A stretch of DNA of 64,000 nt from an uncultured Caldisericota bacterium (GCA_903871855.1 CAIQIK010000020.1:62001-126000); one strand, 5' to 3'. Positions 7,487 through 16,299 are shown, numbered from the stretch's first letter. The notes: generated by a model not told the origin, from the sequence alone. Numbers and translations: made by a program.

Positions 7487-8041
7487 ATGGGGAATCTGGA
7501 GCTGATGCTTGTGAGCCCCGCCCCACTGCCCGCCTTCCTCGTCGGTTTGTCTGTCGGCGGCGCTATGCATACGATGCTCCGGTCTCTAGCAGTGCTGTTT
7601 TTTGGCATCGCCGTGTTTAAGGTGAAGTTCACGGTTCTGCACCTGCCTCTAGCTTTGTTTGTTTTCTTTGTGACCCTGTTTTCGATGTATGGGTTGGGTA
7701 TTGTGTTCTCGTCGCTGTTTCTCTACCATGGGCGGGACGCATGGCGCACCGCCGATCTCGTCATGGAACCGACGAACGTTCTCTCGGGGTCCTACTTTCC
7801 CGCCAGATTTCTGGGATTTGGTCTACTCGGTATCGCAGCACTCATCCCGACGACGCTGGGGCTTGACGCACTGAGACAGCTCCTGGTCCCTTCGTTCACG
7901 GTGAAGGTGCTGGACTGGCACTGGGAGTTGCTCATCCTCATCGGGCTAGGCCTCGGGTTTGCATTCATTGCGTCATGGGCGCTGCGGTCCGTCGAGTTCA
8001 AAGCCAGGCGCGATGCGCGCCTGACGCTCAGGTGGCAGTGA
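7487..8041 (+). CDS. ABC-2 permease, C-terminal part downstream of the in-frame TAG
   Basis: Same frame as the preceding fragment, beginning MGNLELMLVSPAPLPAFLVG, which is the internal GNLE-L-L-SP signature of ABC-2 permeases. Four further hydrophobic segments follow, including the loop NVLSGSYFPARFLG typical of the family. ATG 7487 lies only three bases after the amber codon, so termination-reinitiation is conceivable, but there is no good ribosome site of its own. The stop overlaps the next permease by one base. Neither half shows decay other than the stop codon. Confidence 0.75.
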   Translation: MGNLELMLVSPAPLPAFLVGLSVGGAMHTMLRSLAVLFFGIAVFKVKFTVLHLPLALFVFFVTLFSMYGLGIVFSSLFLYHGRDAWRTADLVMEPTNVLSGSYFPARFLGFGLLGIAALIPTTLGLDALRQLLVPSFTVKVLDWHWELLILIGLGLGFAFIASWALRSVEFKARRDARLTLRWQ

Positions 8042-8853
8042 TGAAGGGTTTTCTTGCTTCCATGTATATTGGTCTGCAGATCGAGAGCAACTGGACAAAG
8101 AAGTGGGTGTGGCTGCTCTATCTTGCGGCATACCCGATCGGCAGTTTTCTCGCGGTCATCATCCTCTATGGGGTCTTCGGCCAGAAGACCGGGCTGCTCC
8201 CGTACGCACTGTATGGGACTATTTTCTACTACTCATTGAGCATGGTGTTTTTCGATATGGCGTTCAGCGTCCACGATGACCGGGAGCACTATCAGACGCT
8301 GAAGTACATCTTCCTGTCGAGTACTTCGTACCGAACCTACTTGTGCGGCCGTGCGGCAACACGATATCTTATCGCGCTCGCAGGAATCGCCATCAATCTG
8401 TCCTGGCTCGTTCCCGTGCTGCACCTGCCGTTTCACCCCAACTGGGGCTACCTTGCAGCAGGCGCGGTCCTCGGGTATCTCGTGGCCGCCGGCCTGGGGT
8501 TGGCCATGGCTTCTGTGTTCCTCCTGACGATTAAGCTGGATGTCGACGTTGTCGACGCGCTCTTCGGGGGCCTGTTCGTGCTGAGCGGGGCGCTGTTTCC
8601 TCCAACTGCCTTTCCAGCAGTGTTTGCCAGGGTCGCAGAGTTCGTTCCCATGAGTCCGTTTATCGAACTTATGCGCCGGGCGATCTCGGGGAAGATCCTT
8701 ACTACTTTTCTCTCCGACACGTCGACGTTCCAGTTGCTGGGGAGAGTGGCCCTGTCGGCAGCGGTCCTGTTTGCACTGGGGTCGGTTCTGGTCTCGTTTG
8801 GCAGTCGCCAGGCTCAGCGCAAGGGCTACATTGATGTGACTACTGCATTCTAG
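8041..8853 (+). CDS. ABC-2 permease, second membrane subunit
   Basis: A 270-residue membrane protein with about six hydrophobic segments, for example WVWLLYLAAYPIGSFLAVIILY and YLAAGAVLGYLVAAGLGLAM. It has the family's conserved late segment LFVLSGALFPPTAFP, comparable to SG-xFP loops. The start is ATG 8041, overlapping the previous stop; an upstream in-frame start at 7975 would run deep into the previous gene. It pairs with the interrupted permease and the DrrA-like ATPase. No substrate is evident. Confidence 0.85.
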   Translation: MKGFLASMYIGLQIESNWTKKWVWLLYLAAYPIGSFLAVIILYGVFGQKTGLLPYALYGTIFYYSLSMVFFDMAFSVHDDREHYQTLKYIFLSSTSYRTYLCGRAATRYLIALAGIAINLSWLVPVLHLPFHPNWGYLAAGAVLGYLVAAGLGLAMASVFLLTIKLDVDVVDALFGGLFVLSGALFPPTAFPAVFARVAEFVPMSPFIELMRRAISGKILTTFLSDTSTFQLLGRVALSAAVLFALGSVLVSFGSRQAQRKGYIDVTTAF

Positions 8854-8890
8854 GCTCAGTCAGATTGGTAGCTCATGTCCGACGTCGGGA

Positions 8891-9418
8891 TCATTTGTGT
8901 TCGGACTTCGCCTTGGACATCGCTCCTAATCTGACGTAGTCATCGGCTCGGCGATGGAGTTCCTGTATCTCCTCGTTTGTAACTGATCTCACGACACGTG
9001 CGGGGACACCCATTGAAAGCGACCGGGCAGGCACAACCTTGTTCTCAGGAACCAGCGCTGCAGCGGCTACGACTGCCTCGTCACCGACAGTAGCTCCTGT
9101 GAGGACGGTAGCATGCATGCCGACCATGGAGTGGTGGCCGATCGTGCATCCGTGCAAGACGGCGCTGTGACCGATCGTGGCACCCTCGCCGACAATGAGA
9201 GGAACGTCGGTGTCTACATGCCCTACCACGTTGTCCTGGACGTTGGCATTACGGTGCACGACGATGGAGGCAATGTCGCCACGGAGGACCACGCCATACC
9301 AAATGCTGGCGCCCTCCTCGACGATAACATTTCCTATCAGGACGGCCGTGTCGGCGATAAATGCTGTGGATGCGACGGTTGGAGTCTTTCCACCGAATGC
9401 ACGAAGAATCCCGGGCAT
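8891..9418 (-). CDS. Gamma-carbonic anhydrase-like left-handed beta-helix protein (YrdA/PaaY family)
   Basis: A 175-residue hexapeptide-repeat protein. It begins with an N-terminal strand, then repeated turns such as IGNVIVEEGASIWYGVVLRGD, ANVQDNVVGHVDTD, GEGATIGHSAVLHGCTIG and MVGMHATVLTGATVG, which form the trimeric beta-helix. Metal-binding His positions (GHVD, GHSAVLHGC) are retained, as in zinc/iron gamma-CA relatives. The RGD and NVQD motifs are typical. The start overlaps the stop of the upstream small membrane protein (TAATG) with GGAGGAA upstream. Carbonic anhydrase activity is common but not universal in this group. Confidence 0.85.
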   Translation of the reverse strand: MPGILRAFGGKTPTVASTAFIADTAVLIGNVIVEEGASIWYGVVLRGDIASIVVHRNANVQDNVVGHVDTDVPLIVGEGATIGHSAVLHGCTIGHHSMVGMHATVLTGATVGDEAVVAAAALVPENKVVPARSLSMGVPARVVRSVTNEEIQELHRRADDYVRLGAMSKAKSEHK

Positions 9419-9672
9419 TATTGTTCCTCCTTGCGATGCAGTCGCCTTGCACGAGTCTCAGCAAAATCCGCGATGAAGCTCAGTCCGGCCATACCTAGTG
9501 CACTCATGCCACCAACAACAGCCAGGACTGACCAACCCGCCGGCCTGCCGGTGATGTGCATGACAAGAGCTCCCATGAAGGCAGCACAAGCGGCCAAGCC
9601 AAGACCGATGCCTGCTGCGGCCGCTGGATGAGTCGGCTCGTTTCCGTGCTTTACTTTCTTCGTAGATTGCAC
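9418..9672 (-). CDS. Small two-TM membrane protein of unknown function
   Basis: 84 residues from a GTG start at 9672, with a polar N-terminus, two hydrophobic segments (GIGLGLAACAAFMGALVMHI and WSVLAVVGGMSALGMAGLSFIA) and a basic tail RARRLHRKEEQ. I recognise no family. It is translationally coupled (TAATG) to the gamma-carbonic-anhydrase-like gene. A start further in (GTG at codon 7) is possible because the region before 9672 shows no clear ribosome site. Confidence 0.5.
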   Translation of the reverse strand: MQSTKKVKHGNEPTHPAAAAGIGLGLAACAAFMGALVMHITGRPAGWSVLAVVGGMSALGMAGLSFIADFAETRARRLHRKEEQ

Positions 9673-9685
9673 AAAGTATAGGGTA

Positions 9686-9704
9686 GCACTGTTTTTCGCA
9701 GTGC
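9686..9704. repeat. Short inverted repeat between divergent genes
   Basis: GCACTG (9686-9691) and CAGTGC (9699-9704) surround a T-rich seven-base loop in the gap between the divergent small membrane protein and the amino acid binding protein. It could be a regulator site shared by both. No regulator is identifiable. Confidence 0.3.
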
Positions 9705-9767
9705 GATATTGGGTGACTCGCTTGGGTGACGGTTGCCAGAAATCTGAATCATGCAGGAGGAGAAAGG

Positions 9768-10553
9768 ATGAAGAAGACAGCGTTTGCTCACAGTGCCATC
9801 TTGATGATTGTTGCAGTACTGGTCGTCACGATCATGACGGGATGCAAGACTCAGAGCAAGACACTTAACTGGGGGACTGACCCGACGTATGCGCCATTTG
9901 AATACGCCGATGCAAACAACAAGCCAACAGGGTTTGACGTCGAATTGATGGAAGCCATCGCTGCGAAGCTGGGCAGGACCAGCAATCTAACCAGTGGGGC
10001 TTTTGACGGGCTCCTTCTCGCCCTGGAGGACAAGAAGTTCGACGCGGTGTGTGCTGCTATGTCGATCACCCCTGACCGCGAGAAAGAAGTCAGTTTCTCC
10101 ATTCCTTACTATCGGGCGGATATGGGCATCATGTACAACCCAGCCAAAAACAACATCACTAAACCCGAGGATCTTGTGGGGAAAACGGTTGGAGTTCAGA
10201 CTGGCACGACAGGCGAGATCGACGCGAAGCTGATCAGTGGCGTGAAGGTCAACTCCTACCCCGACATCCAGCTTGCCACGCTGGATCTCGAGAATGGCAA
10301 GGTCGACGCTGTCGTGAACGACTATCCCGTGTGCACGGCCTATGCCAGTACGCATACTGCATTGAAGGTTATCGATACGATCTCGATCGCCGGCCAAGAC
10401 CTGACACTGTTCTACGGTATCGCCGTGCGCAAGGACGACACGCAACTCAAGAGCGATATCGATGCAGCTCTCCGCAAAGTGGTTGCGGATGGGACGTACG
10501 CGACGCTCTACCGCAAGTACTTTTTTGCCGACCCGCCATACCTGCCAAAATAG
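9768..10553 (+). CDS. Polar amino acid ABC transporter, substrate-binding lipoprotein
   Basis: 261 residues starting at ATG 9768 behind AGGAGGAGAAAGG. The signal peptide ends in the lipobox IMTGC, so the mature protein is lipid-anchored. The solute-binding family 3 pattern follows: WGTDPTYAPFEY, PTGFDVELMEAIA, GAFDGLLLALEDKKFDAV, MSITPDREKEVSFSIPYY, VGVQTGTTGE, DAVVNDYPV. Permease and ATPase genes follow in the same order as glutamine/arginine-type importers (GlnHPQ/ArtJQP). The exact amino acid cannot be read from sequence. Confidence 0.92.
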   Translation: MKKTAFAHSAILMIVAVLVVTIMTGCKTQSKTLNWGTDPTYAPFEYADANNKPTGFDVELMEAIAAKLGRTSNLTSGAFDGLLLALEDKKFDAVCAAMSITPDREKEVSFSIPYYRADMGIMYNPAKNNITKPEDLVGKTVGVQTGTTGEIDAKLISGVKVNSYPDIQLATLDLENGKVDAVVNDYPVCTAYASTHTALKVIDTISIAGQDLTLFYGIAVRKDDTQLKSDIDAALRKVVADGTYATLYRKYFFADPPYLPK

Positions 10554-10577
10554 CAGCAGTGGTTGGGGTCATGGAAA

Positions 10578-11222
10578 ATGTTTAAGTGGTCGATCATCTT
10601 CGAAAACTTGCCGTTTCTCCTGGCAGGTGCATGGACCACGTTTTCGCTGACGGTCGTCTCCATGATCTTTGCGACCGTCGCCGGGTTGCTGGTGGGGTTG
10701 ATGAACATGTTTGGGGGAAAGGTCATCGGCGCCATTACGCGCGTCTACATCGAGGCCGTGCGCGGGACGCCGGCTTTGTTGCTGATTCTGATCGTATACT
10801 ATGCTCTCCCCAGGATAGGTTTTAACCTGCCTCAGTTCCCTGCAGCCGCGGTTTCTCTTGCAGTGTGTTATGCTGCATACATCGCCGAAGTGTTTCGCTC
10901 TGCTGTTGAGTCGATCCCAAAGGGCCAGAGCGAAGCTGCTTTCTCGCTGGGCATGAGTCAGGCGCAGGCACTGCGCCATGTTATCCTGCCGCAGACGTTC
11001 CGGCGCGTTCTACCGCCGCTTGCCAATGAGTTTGCGGCATTGATCAAGGATACCTCCCTGGTTGCCTTCATCGCGATGCACGATCTTCTCTTCAATGCGA
11101 AGATCATCGGCGCCCGCACCTTCAACATCATGTCGCCGTACATCGGCGCAGCCCTTATTTACTTGATCATGACTACACCGGTCATGCAGTGGTCCCGAAA
11201 TCTCGAGAAGAAGGTAGAGTGA
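10578..11222 (+). CDS. Polar amino acid ABC transporter permease (HisM/GlnP family)
   Basis: About 214 residues with five membrane segments. The family N-terminus ([22 protein letters not shown]), [19 protein letters not shown] and the EAA loop ([21 protein letters not shown]) are all evident. The start is placed at ATG 10578 (MFKWSIIF); a TTG at 10563 is the only earlier option and neither has a strong ribosome site. It lies 24 bp after the binding protein gene and one base before the ATPase gene region. Confidence 0.92.
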   Translation: MFKWSIIFENLPFLLAGAWTTFSLTVVSMIFATVAGLLVGLMNMFGGKVIGAITRVYIEAVRGTPALLLILIVYYALPRIGFNLPQFPAAAVSLAVCYAAYIAEVFRSAVESIPKGQSEAAFSLGMSQAQALRHVILPQTFRRVLPPLANEFAALIKDTSLVAFIAMHDLLFNAKIIGARTFNIMSPYIGAALIYLIMTTPVMQWSRNLEKKVE

Positions 11223-11223
11223 G

Positions 11224-11982
11224 ATGACCGGTGACATGTTGTCACAGGGCAAGGTGCTCGTCGTCGAGGATCTGCACAAGTCGTTCGGCTCTCTCGAAGT
11301 TATCAAGGGAGTCAGCTTCGACATGGATTTCAAGGAACGGCTGGTGCTGATGGGACCCTCAGGTTCAGGCAAGAGTACGCTGGTGAGGTGCATCAACTGG
11401 ATAGAGCCCCCGTCGGCAGGCCGCGTGACATTCGACGGCAAACTCGTCGAGTCACGCAAGTATGACATTCGCAGACTGAGAGAAGACATTGGCATGGTGT
11501 TCCAGCAGTTCAACGTGTTTCCTCATCTCACCGCTCTTCAGAACATCGCTCTGGGCCCTATCGTCGTCAAGAAGGTAGATCGCAAGGCGGCCGAGGCTGA
11601 GGCAATGGAACTTCTGGCGAAGGTCGGTCTCTCGCATCGCGCTGATCACAAGCCTGGTCAGATGAGTGGCGGCGAGCAGCAGCGTGTGGCCATAGCGCGT
11701 GCGCTTGCCATGCACCCAAAGCTCATGCTGTTCGATGAACCAACGTCCTCGATTGATGTGGAGTTGATCCACGAGGTCCTCGACGTCATGGTCAAACTTG
11801 CGGACGAAGGCATGACAATGATTGTCGTCACGCATGAGATTGGTTTTGCGAAGGAAGTTGCGGACCGCGTCATCTTCATGGATCAGGGCCTCATCATTGA
11901 ATCTGGATCTCCTTGTGAAGTATTCGAGCATCCTCAACAGGAGCGTACACAAAGTTTCCTGAGTAAGGTGCTCTTGGCCTGA
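11224..11982 (+). CDS. Polar amino acid ABC transporter ATP-binding protein (GlnQ/ArtP/HisP family)
   Basis: 252 residues with Walker [17 protein letters not shown]-loop [17 protein letters not shown], signature [15 protein letters not shown], Walker [13 protein letters not shown] and H-loop [22 protein letters not shown], all canonical for amino acid importers. One unusual point is SSID, where most relatives have SALD at the D-loop. It is the last gene of the three-gene importer operon and is followed by a strong intrinsic terminator. Confidence 0.94.
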   Translation: MTGDMLSQGKVLVVEDLHKSFGSLEVIKGVSFDMDFKERLVLMGPSGSGKSTLVRCINWIEPPSAGRVTFDGKLVESRKYDIRRLREDIGMVFQQFNVFPHLTALQNIALGPIVVKKVDRKAAEAEAMELLAKVGLSHRADHKPGQMSGGEQQRVAIARALAMHPKLMLFDEPTSSIDVELIHEVLDVMVKLADEGMTMIVVTHEIGFAKEVADRVIFMDQGLIIESGSPCEVFEHPQQERTQSFLSKVLLA

Positions 11983-12000
11983 ATGTGTTGGTATCGTGAG

Positions 12001-12034
12001 GAGGGGCGCCTTTCGGCGCCCCTCTTTTTCTTTT
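12001..12034 (+). terminator. Rho-independent terminator of the amino acid importer operon
   Basis: GAGGGGCGCC (12001-12010), loop TTTC, GGCGCCCCTC (12015-12024) form a perfect 10-bp GC-rich stem followed by TTTTTCTTTT. This is the best intrinsic terminator in the window. Confidence 0.95.
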
Positions 12035-12081
12035 CATGGGGCATCTTTTGACTACACTTGAACATGAGGTCTATGGAATAT

Positions 12082-12582
12082 ATGGATACAATCGTCTATC
12101 CGGGCACGTTTGACCCGGTTACCAGAGGGCATATCGACATCATCGAGCGTGGGGCGCGTTTATGCAACCGGCTCGTCGTCGGCGTGGCTGGCATAGCATA
12201 CAAGAACCTCATCTGGTCGCTGGACGAGCGCGTCGACATGGTCCGGCTCGCGACGCACCATATAGCCAATGTCAGCGTGGAAGGCTTCGATGACTTGCTG
12301 GTTCGCTTCATGCAGCGCCAGGGAGCGCGCATGATGCTGCGCGGATTGCGGCCCATCTCGGACTTCGATTATGAAGTACAGTTTGCCTGGGCGAACAGGC
12401 ATCTCGACCCAAACGTAGATATCATCTATCTCATGAGCTCACAGGAGCATTTTCTCGTTTCGTCCACACTCATCAAACAGATGTACGAGGGCGGCGGGGA
12501 CATTCGTGACTTGGTGCCTGCGAGTGTTGCAGACAGGATAGTGCTTGGCCTGTCTCGGGCCAGGGGAGGGACGCATGATTGA
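12082..12582 (+). CDS. coaD: Phosphopantetheine adenylyltransferase
   Basis: Transfers AMP from ATP to 4'-phosphopantetheine, the penultimate step of coenzyme A synthesis. Family motifs are all present: IVYPGTFDPVTRGHIDII with the TxGH nucleotide motif (as TRGH), VEGFDDLLVRF, LRGLRPISDFDYE and the ISST-type SSTLIKQ. Length (about 166 residues) is normal. I place the start at ATG 12082 (MDTIVYPG), which has GAGGT eleven bases upstream; ATGs at 12064 and 12073 are alternatives. The next gene starts inside its last codons. Confidence 0.94.
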   Translation: MDTIVYPGTFDPVTRGHIDIIERGARLCNRLVVGVAGIAYKNLIWSLDERVDMVRLATHHIANVSVEGFDDLLVRFMQRQGARMMLRGLRPISDFDYEVQFAWANRHLDPNVDIIYLMSSQEHFLVSSTLIKQMYEGGGDIRDLVPASVADRIVLGLSRARGGTHD

Positions 12583-13063
12583 GAAGCTTACATTGCAGGA
12601 CATGATCGACCGCGTCGACCAAGTGAGGGAGCGGAGCCCCAGGTTGTTTGGTTATCGTATCGTCAAGGACGAGGAGCTCGCAAGTGCAGTAGCACATCTC
12701 CGCACTGCATTCCCGGAACAGGTCCGCAATGCATGTGCCCTGCTGGAGCAGCGTGATGCCCTGATGAGCGATGCCAGGCGACAGTACAGCCGGATGATAG
12801 AGGAGGGCCAGCGCTCGCACGATGATCTGGTTGCAGACAACGAGATCGTACGTTCCGCCGCCGCGGAGCGAGAGCGCATGATGGCCGAGGTTGCGGCTGC
12901 GCGAAAGACCGCTGAACATAAGGCTGATGGCTATTCACTCAAGATGCTGGAACAGCTGGAGCAGATCCTGACGAGGCTGACTGAGACTGTCAAGGCGTCG
13001 GAAATGCAGTTCCATGTGGAGGAGAAAGGCGATGAAACTCGAACTCCAGAAACTGAACATTGA
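12575..13063 (+). CDS. Conserved-context coiled-coil protein of unknown function
   Basis: 162 residues, almost entirely helical and charged, with no membrane segment. The middle (RDALMSDARRQYSRMIEEGQRSHDDL...AAERERMMAEVAAARKTAEHKADGY) resembles the long helices of DivIVA-like or ATP-synthase-b-like proteins, and I can see no catalytic motif. It overlaps the coaD stop by eight bases and the DUF177 gene start by 32 bases, so the three are translationally coupled. Genes of this kind between coaD and the DUF177 gene occur in other bacteria, but no function is assigned here. Confidence 0.7.
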   Translation: MIEKLTLQDMIDRVDQVRERSPRLFGYRIVKDEELASAVAHLRTAFPEQVRNACALLEQRDALMSDARRQYSRMIEEGQRSHDDLVADNEIVRSAAAERERMMAEVAAARKTAEHKADGYSLKMLEQLEQILTRLTETVKASEMQFHVEEKGDETRTPETEH

Positions 13064-13493
13064 GGAAGGGGGTAGCCAATCGTTTGCGTTCGAGGAAGCT
13101 TCGATCGGAGATCTTCCTGGAGTTGCGCTTCTTGAGCCGGTAACGGGACAGTTCGTCCTGAGCAACATGGGAATCGGATATCAGTTCTCTGGGTCGTTCA
13201 GTACGACGGTGAGCCAACCATGTGTGAGGTGTCTGGACCCGGTCGTGGAGGATGTCGAGTTCGACGTCAATGAAATGTATCTTCTCAATGGGGCAGAGGA
13301 TCGTGATCAGGAAGGTGTGTTTGCGCTCGAGTCAGACCTCCTCGATGTTTCCGACGTCGTGCGCCAGAACCTGCTCATGGAGGTCACCGAGTTTCCACTG
13401 TGCAAAGAAGATTGCAAGGGATTATGCCCTGAATGTGGAACGAACCTGAACTCGACAGTATGTCCGCATCAGAAATCGCTGGAGGGGAAGTGA
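13032..13493 (+). CDS. DUF177 (YceD-type) protein
   Basis: 153 residues starting at ATG 13032. Family features are CVRCLDPVVEDVEFDVNEMYL in the middle, the acidic D-x-SDVVRQNLLME segment and the C-terminal Cys cluster CKEDCKGLCPECGTNLN...CPH, which can bind zinc. YceD proteins are linked to 23S rRNA/50S assembly in bacteria and usually sit immediately before rpmF (L32). Here rpmF is absent and asnS follows instead, so L32 must be encoded elsewhere. Confidence 0.88.
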   Translation: MKLELQKLNIEEGGSQSFAFEEASIGDLPGVALLEPVTGQFVLSNMGIGYQFSGSFSTTVSQPCVRCLDPVVEDVEFDVNEMYLLNGAEDRDQEGVFALESDLLDVSDVVRQNLLMEVTEFPLCKEDCKGLCPECGTNLNSTVCPHQKSLEGK

Positions 13494-13495
13494 TC

Positions 13496-14779
13496 ATGTA
13501 CATCGACAAGGCAGCTGACTACGTCGGGCTGGTCCAGACTATCGAGGGTTGGGTCTACAATAACCGCAGCAGCGGGAAAGTAGCATTTGTCCTCGTTCGA
13601 GACGGCAGCGGCATCATGCAGTGTGTCGTTGCCAAAAGTGATGTCGACGAGTCGACATTCGAGGCGGTACGTCACCTCACGCAGGAGAGTAGCATCAGTG
13701 TAACTGGTACGATCCATGCCGAAGAGCGGGCGCCCGGTGGTCATGAAATGCATGTTCAGAAAATCGAGGTGCATCAGGCAGCTGTGGACTACCCGATTAC
13801 GCCTAAGGAGCATGGCGTCGACTTCCTGATGAGCAACCGACACCTGTGGCTCCGGTCAAAGCGCCAGTGGGCGATCATGCGCATACGGGCCACGATCATC
13901 AAGAGCATCCGCGACTACCTTGATGACAACGGCTTCCTGCTGCTCGATGCCCCGATCCTGTCTGCCAATGCCTGCGAAGGATCCTCGACGTTATTCTCGA
14001 CCGACTATTTCGGCATACCCGCTTACCTGTCGCAGAGCGGCCAGCTCTACAACGAAGCGACAGCCATGGCCTTTGGGAGAGTCTACTGTTTTGGCCCCAC
14101 GTTTCGGGCCGAGAAGTCCAAGACGCGCCGGCACTTGACCGAGTTTTGGATGGTCGAGCCCGAGATGGCATACTGCGATTGGTCGCAGAACTGCGATGTT
14201 CAGGAGAAATTTGTCACGTACATCGTGCAACAGGTCCTGGAGAAGCGTAAAGAGGAGCTAGCCATCATCGAACGGGATACTTCTCCGCTTGAGAAGATGG
14301 CCACGCCGTTTCCCCGTATCTCCTACGATGAGGCAGTGAAACTTCTCCAGAAAGCTGGTTCGCTTATACAGTGGGGCGACGATTTTGGTGGAGATGAGGA
14401 GACGCTTATCTCGAACCAATTCGAACGGCCCGTTTTTGTGCACAGCTACCCCAAATCGTTCAAAGCGTTCTACATGAAGACAAATCCTGCTAATCCGCAG
14501 ACGGTACTGTGCGCTGACCTGCTGGCTCCGGAGGGATACGGCGAGATCATCGGAGGTGGGCAGCGCGAAGACGACTACGAATTGCTTCTCGAACGAGTTC
14601 ATACCGAGGGGCTTGCCGAAGCAGACTACAAGTGGTACTTGGACCTGCGTAAGTATGGATCGGTTCCACACAGCGGGTTTGGCCTTGGCGTCGAGCGGAC
14701 AGTAGCATGGATCTGCAAGCTGCCACATGTACGGGAAACGATCCCATTCCCTCGCTTGCTCGAGAAGATCTATCCATAG
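13496..14779 (+). CDS. asnS: Asparagine--tRNA ligase
   Basis: 427 residues. The N-terminal OB fold binds the anticodon (EGWVYNNRSSGKVAFVLVRDGSG). The class II core has CEGSSTLFSTDYFG, the amino acid pocket YLSQSGQLYNEA, motif 2 FRAEKSKTRRHLTEFWMVEPE, GGGQREDDYELL and motif 3 SGFGLGVERTVAWI. The combination YLSQSGQLY with RAEKSKTRRHL separates AsnRS from AspRS. The start is ATG 13496 behind GGAGGGG, overlapping nothing; an earlier frame start at 13433 lies inside the DUF177 gene. The enzyme charges tRNA-Asn directly. Confidence 0.95.
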   Translation: MYIDKAADYVGLVQTIEGWVYNNRSSGKVAFVLVRDGSGIMQCVVAKSDVDESTFEAVRHLTQESSISVTGTIHAEERAPGGHEMHVQKIEVHQAAVDYPITPKEHGVDFLMSNRHLWLRSKRQWAIMRIRATIIKSIRDYLDDNGFLLLDAPILSANACEGSSTLFSTDYFGIPAYLSQSGQLYNEATAMAFGRVYCFGPTFRAEKSKTRRHLTEFWMVEPEMAYCDWSQNCDVQEKFVTYIVQQVLEKRKEELAIIERDTSPLEKMATPFPRISYDEAVKLLQKAGSLIQWGDDFGGDEETLISNQFERPVFVHSYPKSFKAFYMKTNPANPQTVLCADLLAPEGYGEIIGGGQREDDYELLLERVHTEGLAEADYKWYLDLRKYGSVPHSGFGLGVERTVAWICKLPHVRETIPFPRLLEKIYP

Positions 14780-14789
14780 ACCGGAAGCG

Positions 14790-15815
14790 ATGACGGCAGT
14801 CAAGGGAACCACATCTGACTTCAACGAGATCTCAGTCACCGAGGGTCTGACAAGTCTCAGGAGTAAGAAGCCGGCGTCGCTCTACGTCTTCGCGCCCGGA
14901 GACGACTACTTCGTTCCACAGGCGAAAGAGGCGGCGCGATCGCAGGTAGCGGAAGCTTTCCGCGCCTTCGATTATGCCGAGTTTGATGGTAGCGACGACA
15001 ACGTGGACGATATCCGCGAGTTCCTCGGCAGCGAGAGCTTCGGGTCCGGGCGCAAGGTTCTCGTCGTGAGCGGCCTCGAAGACAAGGGAGCCAAACGTCT
15101 GAGTACCATGGTTCCCCTGTTTCTGTCTGGCACCATCACCACTCTCATATTTGCAGATCCCGTCAAAGTTCCTCCAGAGCTGCTGAGAAAAGCCTATGTA
15201 GTTACTAACTATTCCGTGCCTCTGGCTGCGGTACGTTCTTGGATCAAGAAGAGGTTCGAGGGACGCGTAATAGAGGACCAGGCGGTCCATGAGCTCATGG
15301 GGCGAACAGCGAGCAGTTTCTTCCTTATGCGAAGCGAAATCGATAAGCTCCTTGCGTACACCGCCGCAGCCATTACTGTCACTGATGTCCGTGAGGTCGT
15401 GCCTCGGTGCCACATTGCGGCGGCCGCTGATCTCGTCGAAGCTATCTCTCTCAGGAAGTACGACCGCGCAGCGACAGCGCTCTATGACCTGTCGGCGTCC
15501 GGGGCGGCGGACACAACTATTCTCTATGATGTGGAACTCGGGTTTGTACGGTTGCTGAACGCGAAGCTTGTTTCGAAGTCGAACCGACCCAAGGCCGACC
15601 TCAGGGCATGGTGCCTGCGCACCCAGCATCAGTACCTCGACGATTATACGCTAAGTGCTCTTCTGACAGCGGCAAGTCATATCAAGCTGCGTGAACTTGA
15701 GGCCATGCTGGAGCGCCTCGAGGAAATTGAGTACGAAACGAAAAAAGGGCTCACCAGCAGTGCGCTGGCAGCCCTTGAACGGTTGCTCTCAGTAGTAGCT
15801 TTTACGACGCAGTAG
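14790..15815 (+). CDS. holA: DNA polymerase III delta subunit
   Basis: 341 residues fitting HolA, the clamp-loader wrench that opens the beta ring. Features: N-terminal YVFAPGDDYFVPQA, a short helix-rich AAA-like region with FLGSESFGSGRKVLVVSGLE, the middle VRSWIKKRFE...LMGRTASSFFLMRSEIDKL segment and C-terminal helices ending ELEAMLERLEEIEYETKKG. HolA lacks functional Walker motifs, as here. The start is ATG 14790, eight bases after the asnS stop. Its end overlaps the convergent rpsT gene by 14 bp; the holA-rpsT neighbourhood is common in bacteria and supports the call. Confidence 0.85.
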   Translation: MTAVKGTTSDFNEISVTEGLTSLRSKKPASLYVFAPGDDYFVPQAKEAARSQVAEAFRAFDYAEFDGSDDNVDDIREFLGSESFGSGRKVLVVSGLEDKGAKRLSTMVPLFLSGTITTLIFADPVKVPPELLRKAYVVTNYSVPLAAVRSWIKKRFEGRVIEDQAVHELMGRTASSFFLMRSEIDKLLAYTAAAITVTDVREVVPRCHIAAAADLVEAISLRKYDRAATALYDLSASGAADTTILYDVELGFVRLLNAKLVSKSNRPKADLRAWCLRTQHQYLDDYTLSALLTAASHIKLRELEAMLERLEEIEYETKKGLTSSALAALERLLSVVAFTTQ

Positions 15816-16071
15816 TCTTGGCCGTAATCTTGGCGGCATTCGCCTTTTTCATCAGGCGAGATTTCTTGCGAGCAGCCGTGTTCTTATGGACAATGCCCTT
15901 CTGAGCGAGTTTGTCGAGTTGTTTGACGGCGTCGACGACTTTCTCGGGTGCATAATCGGATTTGCGAGCCATATCCAGGGCAAGTTTTGTCTTGGCTGCG
16001 TGCTCAGTGTTGTATGCCGTCCGGGTCTTAGTCTTGCGGACGTCTTTAACAGAAGCTCTCTTGATTGGCAT
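15802..16071 (-). CDS. rpsT: 30S ribosomal protein S20
   Basis: 89 residues starting MPIKRASVKDVRKTKTR, strongly basic and helical, with the S20 C-terminal pattern LDKLAQKGIVHKNTAARKKSRLMKK. It binds 16S rRNA early in 30S assembly. The start at 16071 is supported by AGGAG eight bases upstream; the longer in-frame version from 16104 is not. It converges on holA, with the two 3' ends overlapping. Confidence 0.96.
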   Translation of the reverse strand: MPIKRASVKDVRKTKTRTAYNTEHAAKTKLALDMARKSDYAPEKVVDAVKQLDKLAQKGIVHKNTAARKKSRLMKKANAAKITAKTTAS

Positions 16072-16108
16072 GAAACTCTCCTTTGTCTCTTCGGAACTTA
16101 TCACGTTT

Positions 16109-16136
16109 ACTGTACCCGTTTTTCCCGTGATGTCAA
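16109..16136 (-). promoter_or_regulatory. Sigma-70 promoter of rpsT
   Basis: Reading the minus strand, TTGACA (16136-16131) and TACAGT (16114-16109) are 16 bp apart, about 40 bp before the rpsT start. Confidence 0.55.
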
Positions 16137-16299
16137 TGACGGAAGCGCCGTTGGAGCGGGGCCGTCATGCTGCGTACCCCATCGGAACCAAGGCCTGATG
16201 CTCACGGTGGATTTGGCCGTGGTAGCTGACGTCACAACCTCTTGGTGGTCGCGTTGTGGACGCTGGTTCTGTACACCACAAACGATGATCCAGCGAGGG

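Noticed and set aside
7226-8041. Genome-wide amber reassignment to explain the split permease
   Set aside because: Many other genes in the window, including the amino acid binding protein and hydA, terminate at TAG.
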